From: Podaxis mareebaensis
Lineage: Eukaryota > Basidiomycota > Agaricomycetes > Agaricales > Agaricaceae
Direction: 5' to 3'
Assembly: GCA_018524725.1 (NCBI GenBank)
Contig: JAEUWP010000551.1
Location: forward strand, 62,001 to 126,000
DNA: 64,000 nucleotides
Of the stretch, positions 1-14,200 are shown one piece after another. The position numbers and the translations under genes are program-made. The stretch's first letter is position 1. Every line of letters begins with the position of its first letter. A model generated the notes under the pieces. The model was given only the letters and a program-made list of their open reading frames with translations. It made no database searches and was not told where the DNA came from.

Positions 1-212
1 TTCACTCGCTCGCCTAAATGAAGTGTCAGTATGACTTTAGACTCCGTTACAGGAATCAGGACGCTTACCGAGCTCGTGAGATGAAAATAACCAGGAAACC
101 GATAGATTTGAATTTATTCAACTTCTTTGGTTTCGGGGGTACTATGGGATAGCCTATCCGAGCGATAGATGCGAGAACTTTTTGTTCACTTCACCAAAAA
201 TTCAGCTCGTAT

Positions 213-3200
213 CTAGGATGCAGGGGGTGGGGCTACGAACCTCTTTTCAAACTGGGATAGCAGGACCAAGAGGTATTGTTTCTGGTAACCGAGGTTGTTA
301 CGGAAGAGAGATTCCCTTGTGAACTTGGCCTTGAGGTACCGGATCTGGACAATCAAGCCCTTGCACTCCTTGTTATGCTGTAACTTGAGTGCGGACAATT
401 GGCGACCATCGCTGTTTTCTGTGAGCACTTTATCTGACCGACAGGAAATTATAACTTACGTGGTGCAAACATGGTTCCTCATGTCCTCCCTCGCTTTCGC
501 AATCTGCCCTTTTTGCGCATCGAACTCCTCGGTCATCAGTCTCAATTGTGTCTGTGCTTGTTTTTTCGCCCTCTCCAACTTTGCAATCTCAGCTTTATAC
601 TTCACTTCCGCTCTTTCCTTCTCCGTGCGCAGCGCCTTGAGGTCTCGGCCGAATGTCTCGGCGTCCCTCCGCACGCGTCTAAGGTCAGCTTCCAGTACAG
701 CAATGGTTTTCGCGACATCATTTTTCTCAGCCATGATTCTCTCCTTCTCCTCTTGAACTTCTTGAACCTTCGTGTTTTGTTTCTGGAGTGCACGTTTAAG
801 GTCTTCGATCTCCAGGAGGTGTATGTCAAGCTGATTACGACGCTGTTCGTGGGAGTTGGCAGATGCTGCATACTCTTTCCTGAGACGATCTGCGCGCTGT
901 GATCGAGTCCACTGTCAGCATACACCCCTTCACTCTTGATAGATGTGGCCGACTTACCTCGGACGCTTCGGAATAGCGTTGTTGGAGATCCTTAAAGTCC
1001 TTGGAGAGGGAGGCTCGCTCTTGCCGCAGGTTCTCGATAGTCTTCTGGTTCTCTGCGACCCTTTTCTCGAGCAATCTGGCCTTCTGCTCGGCTGTGACAT
1101 TTTCCCGGAGCTCCTTCTCGAGCTGATTGTTCTCTTGCTTGAACTTGTGAAGTTGTTGCCTCACATCTTCCATATCCTATAAGCACTCAGATTTTTCAGT
1201 GACTATGTTGTATAGTCAAGTGACTTACTGATTCAGTCCTCTTCAACTGGTTCAGCAATTCATCTCGGTCTCTCTGCATGCGGTTCTGTTGGGTGTTTAG
1301 GTTTCTCAGACGCGCGCGCTCCAGCTTCAGTTCGCCTTCCAACTCCTGGATGTTCCTGCGGGCATTTTCTAGTTCCTGCTGGCCTTTAACACTGACACAA
1401 CCGGGGGTAACGGATCTACTTACGTTCTCAACTGTCAATCTCTTCTTCTCGCTCTTCCTTTCAGTCTCTGCCAAGCGCCGAGCCTCTTCTTTGACCTGAG
1501 CATTCAGCCGGTTGGCAGCATCTTGAAGAACAGCTTTCTCGTTGACAAGTTGCATCTTCTCTTCTTGCCACTTCCTCCTGAGGTCAGCGAGTTCCTCGTT
1601 GACAGCCTGCAGGTTCTGGCGGAGGACTTCCGTTGTTCTGGTTTGGGGTGTGGGCGGTTCTGATGGCAGACGATCTTTGGAAGTGTCAAGGAAGCTGGAA
1701 ACCAGGATAAGCACTCTATGAATGACGCAATACAAGAGCTTACCTTTCATCTTCGTGCAGGATCTGACGAACATCGACCTTCACTTGACATTTCTGACAC
1801 CGGATGCGTTCCAATCGTCTACTTCTCCTCTCCTCGGTCCTCTTTAGTCTCGCGATCTCGTCTTCCAGTGTGACAATATTGGCTCGCGCATCTTCCAGCT
1901 TTCGGGTGAGTCCGACAACGCCCAAACCTGCGTCTTCGAGCTTATCAATCTTGTCGTCGATGCTTTCATTGGCACGCTCGAGCTCCCGTTGAAGACGATT
2001 AACTTCCGCGACCAAAGGAGAGATGGATGGGTCACTTGTCGTGTTGTTCAACCACGAGAGCTAAATAAACAAGTCAGTGTGGAATTTCGTGGAATCATGC
2101 ATCGAGTACCCACCTCGCGCAAGGGTGGACCGGGTGTCCGTGGAGCTCGAATAGACATCGACAGGACTTGTCGGTGGATTGGCGAAATATTACTTGTATT
2201 GACAAGCTTGTGCGGCGCTGTGATCTCGTTCATTGTCATTCTCAACGTCTTGTTTCTCTCCAATAACTCTTCTTTCTCCTTCTCCAACATCTCAATCCTT
2301 GCGTCCTTCGCCATCTCCATTGCCTTGCGGGCTGGGGACTGCACCAGCAATGCATTAAGACACGCAATTTCCTTGTACGCGTCGTCCAGCTCTTTTTCAA
2401 GAGCGTCGAGATCCTCTTCAGTTGGGCCAGGGGGCTCCAAACTCCGGGAAACATTTTGAGAAACATTGATCATGACCCGTTGCTTCTCCCGTTCGAGAGC
2501 AGCTACTTGAGATCTGAGATTGACAAGAGCTTCGCCGTCCTCGATCATCTTCTTCTCAGCTTCTTCCAAGGCATCTTCCATCTGAGCATTCACCTCCTGT
2601 GCCTTAGCGGCTTCCTCTTCGAGTTGCATGATGCGTTGCCTGGCCTCCATCTCGTTGGCTTTGTGCTTCTTGATAGTATTCCGCGCCTCGGCAATCTCTG
2701 TATCCAATGCCTCCAGCCGTTCTGTCGCCGCTTCTGCATTCTCCTCAAGTTCTTGAATGTATGCCTTCGCCTCGCGTAGTCCATTGTCGGAAGCTTGCTT
2801 GTGTTCCTCCAGTTCTCGTATGCGAGCACGTTCGACGTCGAGCTGATCAGTTACTGTGTTGACATCCTTTTCCAATGTTGAGATCAGTTCTTGATCCTTC
2901 TTGTGCAAAGCCTCGAGCTCGTCGATATGTGCGTCGGCCTCCGCCACCTCCCTCTCTAGGTCTTGAATTTGACCATTCGCATTCCTCAGCTCAGTCGTTA
3001 CCCGAGCTAAACGCTCATTCGCTTCGTTCAGCGCTCTGCCCAAGTCCTCATCGCTCTCAAGAGCTCGCTCGGCCTTCTCGGCGCGATCATTCGCGAGATC
3101 CACCTCCGCACGCAAGTCCTCCATCTCCCGGTTCAACTCCTTCAACTTTTCCTCTGACTCTTTGGTGACTTCACGGGCTCTCTTCTCCGCCAGCTCCAGC

Positions 3201-5420
3201 TTTTTCTCCAACTCACCCACGAGGTCCGAGACGCCTGCCTCGACCTCAGCCATCCTCTCCTTCCACCTTTCCTTATCCCGTTCACGTTCCTGCCTTTCAT
3301 TCTCCAACGCATTTTCAACCTCCTCCTTCTCAGCCATACATTTCGTTACTTCCTCCTTAAATGACTCGATCATCTCCTCCAACTCTGCCTTTTCTTCAAG
3401 CCACCTTTCGGCTGCTGGGTCTTCCACTACATCACCCAGCACCGTCCCAGCGCTGAGTCGTCGACTTCCTGCACTTCCTGCACTAAGGCGACGGTTCGAC
3501 CCCGATGCAACGGGCGATGCCTGTTCGTGTTTCTCTTCTTCGAGTTTCCTGAGACGTTCCAGTAACGATTCATTCTCTTCCTGCAACCTCCGATTCAATG
3601 TATGCAAGTAGTTATTGAGTTTGCCTGCATTGAACCTTCCAACGCCGTGACCAGTAGCTCCCACACCAAAACCCATAGCGGGATCAAAAGACGCGTTAGC
3701 GCGAGGATGACTAGTCAAATCTTGAGATGATGTCGTAGAGATCATGGAAACGCGGTCGTCATTATCATACGCCGCGACAGACTCGGTGTCAGAACCTGTG
3801 GGAGATGGAACATATGCCTGTGCCAACGGATGTGACATCCGCCGTTTTGCAGCTATCGGAGGCCGAGGAGTGACACCCGCAAGGACTGTCCACAAACTGG
3901 TACCTTCAATTGGTGTCGTTCCCTTGGATGGTCCCGGAGTGGACTCTGCTATACTCGCCATACTGGGTGTGGCGAGGTACCGGGGGTGAGGCGTTCCCAT
4001 TTTCAGACGAGGGCGAGCAGTTGAATTGATGACAGAGAGAAGGAATGAGCGTCGGCGAGTATGAGGCGTCATGAGATCATCGTCGTACTGCTCGCCAGCT
4101 TCATTCTGAACTTGAGCAGGCGTGCTGGGTATCTCGTCATTCGGTGGCGACGGGAGGTTGAAACGAGCGCGGGGACGAGGGAATGTCGGGGTTGGAGTAA
4201 ACGCCATAGATCCAGGAGATGAAAACTGTTCCCGTCCATTTGATTTGTTGGAGTAAGGCGTAGGTGCACCGTCGGACGAAAACGTTGGCTCGGTTCCCTC
4301 TGCAGAAGGTGCTTCCTGCCCCAGGTCAGGATTTTCGCTTTCTTCCTCCCTAATCTCCTCTACGGTTTCTCGCTCTTGGCTAGCGCGGAGGGGGGAAGAG
4401 ACATGAACATCGGTCATGTCCATAGAATCAGTACTCGGCATGTTACTCGCATCTTGTTCTGAAGCGCCGCTTGTGTTGGCTGAGGGTTCGTCTCTGACTG
4501 CCGGAGAGGTGGTTCTAGAACGTGGAAGTGGCACGCGTGCAGCCAGGGATGGAGATGCAGCATAGGATGGAGCGAGAGAGAATGAACGATTACTATGGGG
4601 GGTTGAGTTTGTAGGAGAAGTGGTCTGCGAAGACACGGTATGGGTGAGCGATGGGGTGCGCGTTCGGTTCGTGGCCCTACGAATGGCGACATTCTGGAAC
4701 TTGTCAAATGGAGAGCGCTGCATTGAGTTCATAGACAATGAACGAGAGGCCAGGTATCTGGTACAATTGAGGACACACCTTAGGTTCAGATTTCAGACTG
4801 ATGGAATAATCGTAGTGCTTCTTCGGAGCCCCATCATCCTCGAAGGCATCAACGGCAAAAGGTGCAGGTGAGCTTGTGCGGCTAACAGACTGCAACGCAT
4901 CTGCGATTGAAAGTTCCTCTCCCTCCTCCTCTTCATCTTGTGGTGGCAAGTAGACATCGGGAACGCTCGATTTGCTTTCTTCCTCCAGGTCACGTTCCGA
5001 AGTTGAATCGTCTGCAGCACCTGTAGCCACGTCGACACGCGGTAAAGAAGGAATTCTGCTGGTGTTGAAACTATCACGCCGACCATTTCGTGATCCGATA
5101 CTACGAGGTGTAGCGAATGACTTGCGTGAGCCTATTGAGTTTACCAGGCGAGCGGTAGTGTTGGCACTGGAGAATGGACGGATGGTGGAAGCATATTGGG
5201 ATGCCGCCGGTGTTGAATGTATCGGAGAAGAGACACTGCGTAGTTCGTCGTCGTCATCTGTATTCTCATCGCTTTCTTGTGGTAGAACTCGACTGGTTAA
5301 TGGTTCAACATCAGCCGAGTCTTCGAACGCAGGAAGGGAAGGTAGTGAGGGCATATCTTGATCTTCTACAGCCTCTATTCGCCGCCATATTCGAGAAGGT
5401 GTTTCCAGCATTGCCGCCAT
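213..5420 (-). CDS. PACT-domain spindle-pole-body coiled-coil protein (Pcp1/PcpA/pericentrin type)
   Basis: Eight exons read in one frame: 5420-4779, 4717-2114, 2060-1744, 1694-1424, 1378-1229, 1176-958, 896-460 and 411-213, giving 1612 aa. The first ~330 residues are Ser/Thr/Pro-rich and disordered. From about residue 470 nearly everything is heptad-type coiled coil rich in Glu, Lys, Arg and Leu. The last ~55 residues match the PACT centrosome-targeting module: a basic segment with IVQIRYLKAKFTRE, then FRNNLGYQKQYLLVLL. In fungi, PACT coiled-coil proteins anchor gamma-tubulin complexes at the spindle pole body, so microtubule nucleation is the inferred role. I could not identify a CM1 gamma-tubulin-binding motif with confidence. 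The introns at 1423-1379 (45 bp) and 459-412 (48 bp) were chosen because they keep frame and join coiled coil and PACT cleanly. It is longer than the yeast relatives (about 1200 aa). Confidence 0.85.
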
Positions 5421-8400
5421 TGTGACTGGAACTTAGGTGAAGACCAGTAACGATGTTGAAGCCCCTCAAACACGGTCCGTCAGGTGCGCGACTGATCACG
5501 TGATCGTGAATCGATGTAAGTGGCGCACACTACGTACTTAGACACCTACTCATCGCATCACCTGCGGTGGGCAAATGTAAATTGTCTCCTCCTTTATCGG
5601 CTACGCAAACGAACAGAGAACTACAACGATGAGACCCACGACTTGTCTCATCAGCCTTTCACTGAGGTCAGGTGCGCGGAATCGCAAACGAGAATCTGCC
5701 GGCAGAAGTCCCAAATACCTGACATTTATCCGCACTGGTACAGGCGGCCTTGGCCCTTCATCGGCTTTTTGACCGCATTATGCTTCCGGGGCTCCAGGCT
5801 TGCTTTCTACAGAAGAGAACGTCCATATCGAACCCTGTAGCGGGTGAGCGCCTCCTTATGTTATCTGCAATGCTACATATCTTCAAACCATAGTGCCCGT
5901 AATACCTTTATACATTTGATGAGTCGAATCTCAGTCGGCTCTCTGCTTGCACAGAAGCTGGTGAAAAACTTGAATTGCTTCAAAGGGCTTCTCATAAAAT
6001 ATTATCCACTTGATAGACAGGTCCTTCGTACTGGGGAACAAAACGACGGGAAAATAAAAACACTCGGATTTTGAGACGGGGACCCAGATTCCTATCTAAG
6101 ACTACGAGCATCCCGTTGCCTGGCCCCAGAAATAATCTGATATTCCCTTGGCAGGAACCGATACAGTTGAGGACAAGGCACTAGGTGTTCACACAAAACA
6201 TCATACAACCGTTGAGCTACCACTACAGGGGAAGCAAAATCCGTGGTGCATCACCGACTATCATCCAGGATGCTCCTTGCACCGCTTCAAACCTGTAGGA
6301 GAACCATGCTCTAGAGATTCCTCCCTTTTCCTAATCGGTAACATGCCTGCCTATCTCGGATGTGGAAACTGACAGCACTGCGTCAGATGGCGGATCAGTG
6401 GTAAGGGTACAGTAGGGAAAAGTAGGAGAACGTCGTCGGAGAAACAAAAGTCATGAAGTAGGGGGTAGCAGTTGGACACCGAGAGCATGTTTTGAACCGG
6501 GATTCTCTCTGAAGGCTGGGTTCGGGGTATCCTCGCGCTTGTGAATCCGCCGACCTGAATGCTATCGTGCCTGGCCCGTTTTGCGGCGAAATGCAATTCC
6601 ATGTGGACAGATGTGGACACAACCAACGTTCCATCGTTTAACAGCAGTCCGAATAGCTCATCATAACCGCCGCCCCAAAAATCAAGGGAATTACTCCTCT
6701 CCTCACCCTGTTTTCCCTCCGAGCCTGCATGCGCATCACATGTCAAGATTCTGGTTTGATGTTTCCCGCCATAGGCACCTGAGACTCAATTGGCTTACCT
6801 TCATCCCTGCCCACACCATAGACCAACTCCAGCCCCCCGAAAGGAGAAGTAAGTATGCGCAAAGTAGCAAACTGTAAGCGAATTACCGACTTGCTGATAG
6901 ACACTTTACTTAACGAGAAGCCCTAAGATGGCTTGTGCCGACCAGTGAGCATGACAGATAACATCCGACTATTCACCACATGCAGACAATGATCGAGCTT
7001 CCAAGCTTCCCAAAGTTCCCATGAGTGTCCCGACTTCCATTGCTCGTGTCTCCCAAAAACTTGCAGCCGACGGATTCAATAAAATCCAGGAATGCAGCCA
7101 AACGGCAGCCGTGTAGGAATGTGTAGGCTAGATGTCCATGAAGTCGTTCTGGGTCCGAGTTTCAAGTGTGGAGTTGCAGAATTCATGGTCCGTGTCACAT
7201 TTACTCAATTACGGCTCCACGAGCGCTCGGGGCTTAGAATTCTCACAGTGTCCTTTCGTTCTCATTCTCGCCTAAACCTGTAACGATGCTCATGGAACCA
7301 GACAGGCAATCGGGGTATCGAAACATTGACCCAAAGGAGTGCAGGATCACCGTCACAGTCGCAACAATACGGCACTAAATACACACCCCTCTCTCATATT
7401 CAGGAATAGCTTTCGGGTCATGACCTTAGAGCACACTTGACTGCTTCGGGCATAAGGTGACGGAAACATAGTCAATAAGTACTCTATTACACCCACGGTT
7501 GTGAAATCCTAGGATCTCACCCGCCGCGGCGTCGCACTATTCTTGACGTGTGAGGTGCCCAACTACACCCTTGAGCGCTACACTCTTCAAACTCCATGCA
7601 TGCGTGACCGACACACCCATCAACGGATCCAGCGGAAGTAAGTATATGTAGCTTGGCATTTGCATCCGCATCCGCGATCGACCACAATGTTCAGTCAGTC
7701 CGAAGGAAAGCCACGCGCCCGCCATACATTCCAACGGCTTCTTGCGGGTGCGGAAGAAGAAGAATATCCCGGGTCAGCGATCACTGGAAGTCGGAAAGGA
7801 ACCGTGAAATTTAATATGTACAACGGGAGAACCTCTCCATCCCTCAACCTCCCCCGTTTGTTGATCGTCGCTTTGACACGATGCCTTGAAAGCCCGGTTC
7901 GTCGCCCCCAAACACAAACACCCCACAATTGAAGATCCGAAACGCAAAGCGCACAAGTGCTTTCATACCGCTCAATGTTATACAAGCTCTGACAGTATAA
8001 ACGCAGCATCAAGCCCCGGCCGACTTGTTTCATGCTGCGGCTTAATTCATGACCTTCTAGTTCGGTAAATCCGAACAAGTACTTATAGTAATGATGTCAT
8101 GATACATGAACCACATACTATGCACACGCATTCTCGGATCTTAACATCTTGGACTTTTTCGTCTCCTAACGATCCTTTACATACCAGTCATCGTCATCTC
8201 CAACCCCGGAACGTGTTGCTTTGGATTCTACATGACAGCATTCGGTCGCAGGGAAGAACGCTAGACAGGAAACACCTAGAACCCAACAGCAAACTCCTGG
8301 AAACATGTCGTCCCCATTCGGGATACCCCGCATCGGCCTGGGATTCATTGTCTACTTATTCATGGATATCATCAACCGCTGCTACCCTCCACCCATCAGG

Positions 8401-11256
8401 CGCCTCCTTGGGCCTCGGAACTTAGGTGATCACTACCCACGAAAAGCCAAAGGAACTCCACAGCCCCGGAACGCCAACTTGACCGACCTTCCTAGAATAG
8501 CTCTTGCGATCTTTTTAGCAAATTAGACTACTGAAAGGAAGGCCAGAGCACCATTTCAGAGCGTTCACGAACGACGGCGATCAACATAGACAGCACACGA
8601 ACGAAGGCGCGTGATTTTGGTCAGTTCTTTTGAGCCGACCAAAGAGCGACGGGCTATTGATTCTTGTCGGGTTGGACAGAGATAAGTTCAACTTGTTTAA
8701 ACGAAACTGGCAGAGTGTGGGACTCAGAAAGCTCAACTTGGGATGTACGTGATTTGTTATCATGTGCCCCTTAGGTCCAGACATGGCCAGTGGTAGTCGA
8801 GCGCTGATGCGGGGTAATGGTGTTTACACGGACACGCCACTGACTCCCTGCTGACAACTAGTGAGGGCTAAAAATGAGGATCCGGGGAAGGAGGCTGAGT
8901 TCCAGAAGCTGGGAACCTTTGGCGGGGAATTGTCGGCCGTGCGGACTCGGGCACAGATGGCCATGGGGAATGGACATCGGAATGGGGAGGATTCCTTTAC
9001 GACATTTCAAGTTCATCGTTGGAGCATGAATTTGGGTAGAGGTGGGGGGCACTGTTAAGTAGATCGTACTCAGAAACGGATGTCGCTTCAGTCAACGTAC
9101 TCATATATTCGAAGTTCCCCAGTTTGCCAAGCGATTTCGAAGATAGCTTTGCATCTCGTTCCTGATCAAAGTAGAATAGTCGAGTTCGGATCTTCCCCGC
9201 ACAGCAGTACAAAAGGCCAAAAATAACTCGTAGGCTCAACGGTTTACCTGGTAATCTATTTTCCCTGAAGGTAGAGATTACCAGAGATTACCTTGTTATT
9301 CGCGTGTCGACAGGTCGAAATGTGCATCCATCTGCAACCATCCGTCATCGGTACGGGGCGGTCAGACCAGTATATCCGACCGAAAAAAGTCCTTGAAATT
9401 TACGACAAAGGCATTCGGAGCTCGACAAGCATTCTTATGTCCGTCAGGGACATGGATCATCCATGCGATAAGGAACTTCGCGTCATGACCGGTTTCAATC
9501 GAGACGGTTGCATCCACACATATTTTAAAAATCCCCGCCGTCGCTAATATGTGGGGCTCCCCGAAAGACCGATATGTTACAACCGTCCTCCACTACCGCA
9601 TCGTATCTGCGGCGCATGAAAGACATTGTCTCTTGCCACTTGGCATCGGATGGGTTGAAATTTGGGCGGGATCTGAGACGGATCATGAAAGAAATAAGGA
9701 GATAGTGTGTGCACGGTTTCTCACACTGGTAGAATCCTAGAGTCAGGTGATACGTTAATCAGTCGCTTATGTCCTCGAGGAACGATAGCGGCCTTGTGGC
9801 AGACCATTCGTGATCAGATAGCATTAAGATCTCGGTTTGTATCTGAAATGGTGGCATTTAGATATCGATAGAATGGCTCTGGATTAGTGTCCATGCACGT
9901 ATGCCGGATACACGGACCTCGGTGCCCAACTATGCGGAACAACATCCCGAGGTTATGAACCAAGAGGGCCGAGCATCTGAACACATGACTATGTTGTTAC
10001 ATGTCCTGGCGAATTATTATGGCCAATTCTACCACTTGGGTGGTTGGGAGAGTAATGGGATTTCGGATTGGACTCCCCAGGACTGCAGGCGTTGATAAAT
10101 TCAGGATGAGAGGGCCTAGGGGTTCAAACAGCCATGGAAAAGGTATGGTGTCAGTACGATCTCCATGACTTTAAGTCCCGGCCGGAATGAACATTGCTGG
10201 CTGTGTGTGTGCAATGTATTCAAACGCTCCCTTTGAGATTTTTCAATGAAGCAGCTTCGAATTCACACATTATGAGCCGTTTATGCCAAGGGTCCAAGGG
10301 CATGCAAATCGCCTTGTTGCATCGTGACGGTGGACCCTTTGCTTCCTTGCGTACCAGTTCTAAAAGGCACGGTCGTCTCGAAGGCACGATCAACTGACAT
10401 GTATGAGATGTCTCCCCTTTTTCTAGATTTTCTCCTATTGGCAGAGGGTTCAGAGGGCCAAGGATATGTTTAACCTTGTTATAGCCTTGTAGGGACTGTC
10501 TCTGGTGTGATGTTATTGCCACTTGATATGCAAGGCAGTCTCGGAGTCCGTCGGAAGACCAAGGGATCGGGTGGCTAGTGGATCTGGGAGAAGCATGTGT
10601 ACACGAGGCTCGGGGCTTTTGTTCTGACAGTGGCGTGTACTGGTATTCTGCTTCGCGGGACTGGTGGGGGGTTGCGGAGTCGTGGGCTGCGTATGTGCTG
10701 TGACCCCAAACAGGGACCCTGCGGGGTAGGCGCGATGTCGGGCGCCCTGAGCTGACATCATAAGTACTAAGTGCCTGCACGCCTTGTCGGGAAGATGTGC
10801 GGCAGCCAGAGTGTTGTGTTGCAACGAGTAGATTTTCGGTTCTTGGCTTATGGTTCTATTTGCCTCCGGCGCGCCTTGATGTACGTGTTCACAGCTTACG
10901 TTGCCGAAATGAACAACAGGACGGTGGAAGTTTAGAATTTTAACTACAGACAGGATATTGGTTTGATCACGTAAGGATGGAAGGCCATCCGACTGAGGAG
11001 ATTGCCTTTCTGAGGTGGAATCCCGCCACTCGTGGCAGGGAGGCGAGCAGCAGTGCAGGTGGTGGAATGACATGATAAATGGAAGGAAAGGGAACGTGAT
11101 AAAAGGTAGAAATGAAATTGGGCGGAGGGAGCAGGTGGAAGGCCGGCGGACGGGCCGAGGTTGGATTGTTGGGGGAGATCCGGGATTTGATTTGATTGTT
11201 GGATTCTGCGTCCCATCCGCCTTTTCCGTCATCCCTCCTCCTTCCTCTCTTCCCCC
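5421..11256. other. 5.8 kb gene-poor interval, no supported gene
   Basis: I read both strands and found only short, low-complexity or shadow frames here. None shows a recognisable domain, a convincing exon chain or paralogy to other genes in the window. The longest frame, on the minus strand at 10513-11478, is antisense to the 5' leader and start of the REG1-like gene. CpG dinucleotides are present at ordinary density, unlike the repeat block near 38-40 kb. It probably contains the promoters of the two diverging genes at its edges, plus unannotatable sequence or non-coding transcripts. Confidence 0.5.
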
Positions 11257-14200
11257 ATGGCCAACTACCTCCCCGTCCTCCTCGTATCCGTCAATACAAA
11301 TGCAATACCAGACGACAATGTCCTCACCACCATTCCCCGCGGGCAGGTCGACTACCTTTCTCACGACTGGCAGGAGGAGGATGTCTGGCGGTCCTGGAGA
11401 AATATGACACGCCAGAAAAACGAAATAGCAAACGGCATTCGTCTCGAGAACGCCAGTTGGCGCACTTGGTGGAAGCAACGCAACAAACTCAAGACCGTCT
11501 CTCCAGAGACTCTCAATTGGTCTGTATCAACTCCTCTCCCCGACTCATCTGCTCATGGCCTCTCCTTTCCAGGCTCAAAGACTCAGACGTCACCTGGCTC
11601 TACGGGCCACTTCATACCGCTGTCGAATGGACACCTCCACCCAGGCCCAAGCCAGTACCAGACTCCGTCGACAGCGGCAACCCAGCTTCGACCCACGACC
11701 GACTTGATCTCCACTCTGCCTCCCCAGCAGCCTCGCGGCATCCCCAACCTCCCCGCACGAAACCCATCCTCAAGCACCGCAGCATCAGCGAAATTCTCAC
11801 TTCCGACCTCCCCCCATCTCCTATATTCAGTCCTCAGGATTCTGAAGACGATTCAAATGCTGCTCATTCACTCTTCCCCGCCCCCGAAGGAGTCCCTTCT
11901 GACAAGGATGCCGCCAAAGGCCCCAAACGACCAGGTCTTGTACATACGAAGAGTGATACCCACATTACACGCTGGGGCCCATCTCGTGCGTTTCGTAAAG
12001 ACTCTCCTCCCCGCGTAGAACCACCGACCTTGGGCCAATCGTCCTCACGTCAATCAACATCAACAATACGCGCTTCAGGAGCAGTGCGGAGTTCGCTATC
12101 ACAGGACTCGGCTTCGAGTGCAAGTGCAAGTGGGAGCAGTGAACGTACGACAAAGAAGAAGCACATCAGTTTCAATACATTCGTGGAACAGTGTATCGCA
12201 ATCGACAAACATCCCCGGAAAGGATCAAGAAGAGCAGGTGGCTTGAGTTTTGGTGATTACGGGGATTACGATACCGTCGAGTTTAACTACGATGAAGGTG
12301 AAGAGGAAGATGACGAGAATCCTAATGAGAGGTGGGATGACGACGATGGGTGCGTAGCAACTTTTCTTTTCATGGGCCAATCTTAGCTGAAATAAAACTG
12401 TTTCTCATCAGCTACGAAGAGGACCGGGAAGACAACTTTTTCGACGAGGACGATCCCCTCTGGCTGGCGGCCCACGGCGGTGCACGCCCTAGACGTCGTC
12501 ATCTCAATGGAAGTGCTATTCACAGCGATTCCGACTCAGACGATGGAGCAATCGAGATCCGACCTGCTTCTTACCGGCATTCTAACTCAGCCACACCCCA
12601 CGCAAAGAGAAGGGCACCTCCCCGGTCCAAATCAGCCTCGTCATCGTCATCAACAACGACAACAACCTCTTCCGCGTCCGCCTCATCTCCTAGTGGTAGG
12701 CCTCGTCAGCGTCGCAAATCGGCTTCAGCAGTAACAAACAATATACCCCCTTCGGATCTCCTATCAGTACCCCCGCCGAGTTCGGCTTATCGACCCCGGC
12801 CCGTACTTTCTTCGCACTCTTCCGATCCACCTTATCGCGACCGCGTTACGATTGCGCCTATCGCCCCTACCCTTCTCAAGACGACTGGAGCGTGGGAAGA
12901 AGGGTTCGGTGATGAGGGGGGAGCAAGTGATGATGGACTTTGGAATTTCAATCTGCCTCGACATGGCGTCAATGGAAGATCCAGTGGTAGTAGTGAAAGG
13001 AATAAAAAGGGGGTAGGTGGGAGAGAAGACGAAGGACATAGTTCGGAGGGCACCCCCGTGGAATTGGTGTATGTGCCACCGTTTGGGAGTGTATATGGGT
13101 ACGGTGCGGCGACTTATTGGCGTAATCGTCATACGGCGGAGGAAGACGACGAAGATGAGATTGATGAAGTGAAAGAGGTTGAAACCCAGCTTGCCACACC
13201 AAGACAGGAGGAGAAGCCGAAGAGTGCATTTGTTAGAGAAACCATTGGGCAAGAAGCTGCTGCAGGTTCGATACCTTCATCCCCAATACCTGCAGAATCA
13301 ACTCCGCCCATCTCAAGGTCGCCCGTACCCGTCGTCATTGTCGATTCGAGTGTCGACGTTCCTCAGCCCGCCACAAGTACATCTTCCGACATGTCTGGAT
13401 CCAGTTCCAATTCATCAGACTCTACCTCAACCACAACACCTGTACCTGTGCCCTCACGTGGACGCCATACGCGTGAAGAGGAAAGAGAACGAGGACGCAG
13501 TGCTTCAATATCTCCCATCGGCGTTGGCAGCAGTAGCAAGGCGTCCGTGTCCAGTTCAAGCGGCAACGGTGGCCTCCTTGCGTCAAGAGGCAGGTCTCAG
13601 AGCTGCCAGGATTTGCAGTCGTTTTACAACCCCTCCATCGCTACTACCTCGTCACAAGGCGGCGAACGAAGAGGCCGATCTAATCTACGTGGATCTTCGG
13701 GCAATGGGACAGGCCCTGGCTCGTGGCGCGGCCCTAATTCAAGTCGGAGTAGTCAAAGCCATAGCGGTGGTCGGAGCGGCGGGAGCGGGAGTGTGAGCCC
13801 GAACAACGTCAACTCGGGCTCATCGTCCTTGGGCGACAGCGTCTCGCCCGACGGGAGCGACTCGCGCCTAGGCGGTATTGGAAGCGTATATGCTAGTGGA
13901 AGAATAGGTGGGCGCGAGCGAGAACGTGTAGAGAGGGTTAGTTCGAGTTCGAGTTTGAGCGTGAGTGGTGGTAGTGATGAGAGAAGAGGAAGGGATCGAG
14001 GGAGGAGGGTTATTGGATCTGGGTCCGGGTCGAGTTCGAGTCCGATTGCCTCTGCTACGAGTCCGCCCGAGGAAGCGAGGGATCGAGGGAGGAGTGACAG
14101 GACTATACGTGGAAGGGGTAGTTTGAGTCCACAGGCGGTGCCTGACGTGGAACCTGCGTCGTCACCGACGACGACGGTTACTATTAGTGGGGAGGTGAAG

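Noticed and set aside
1379..1423. Reading straight through this segment of the Pcp1-type gene without an intron
   Set aside because: Readthrough is open, but the segment begins GTAAGTAG, is not coiled coil, and its removal as a 45 bp intron restores the heptad pattern.
10513..11478. 321-codon minus-strand ORF opposite the REG1-like gene start
   Set aside because: It is antisense to the leader and DUF1752-coding exon of a well-supported gene, has no motifs, and its composition is explained by the opposite strand.
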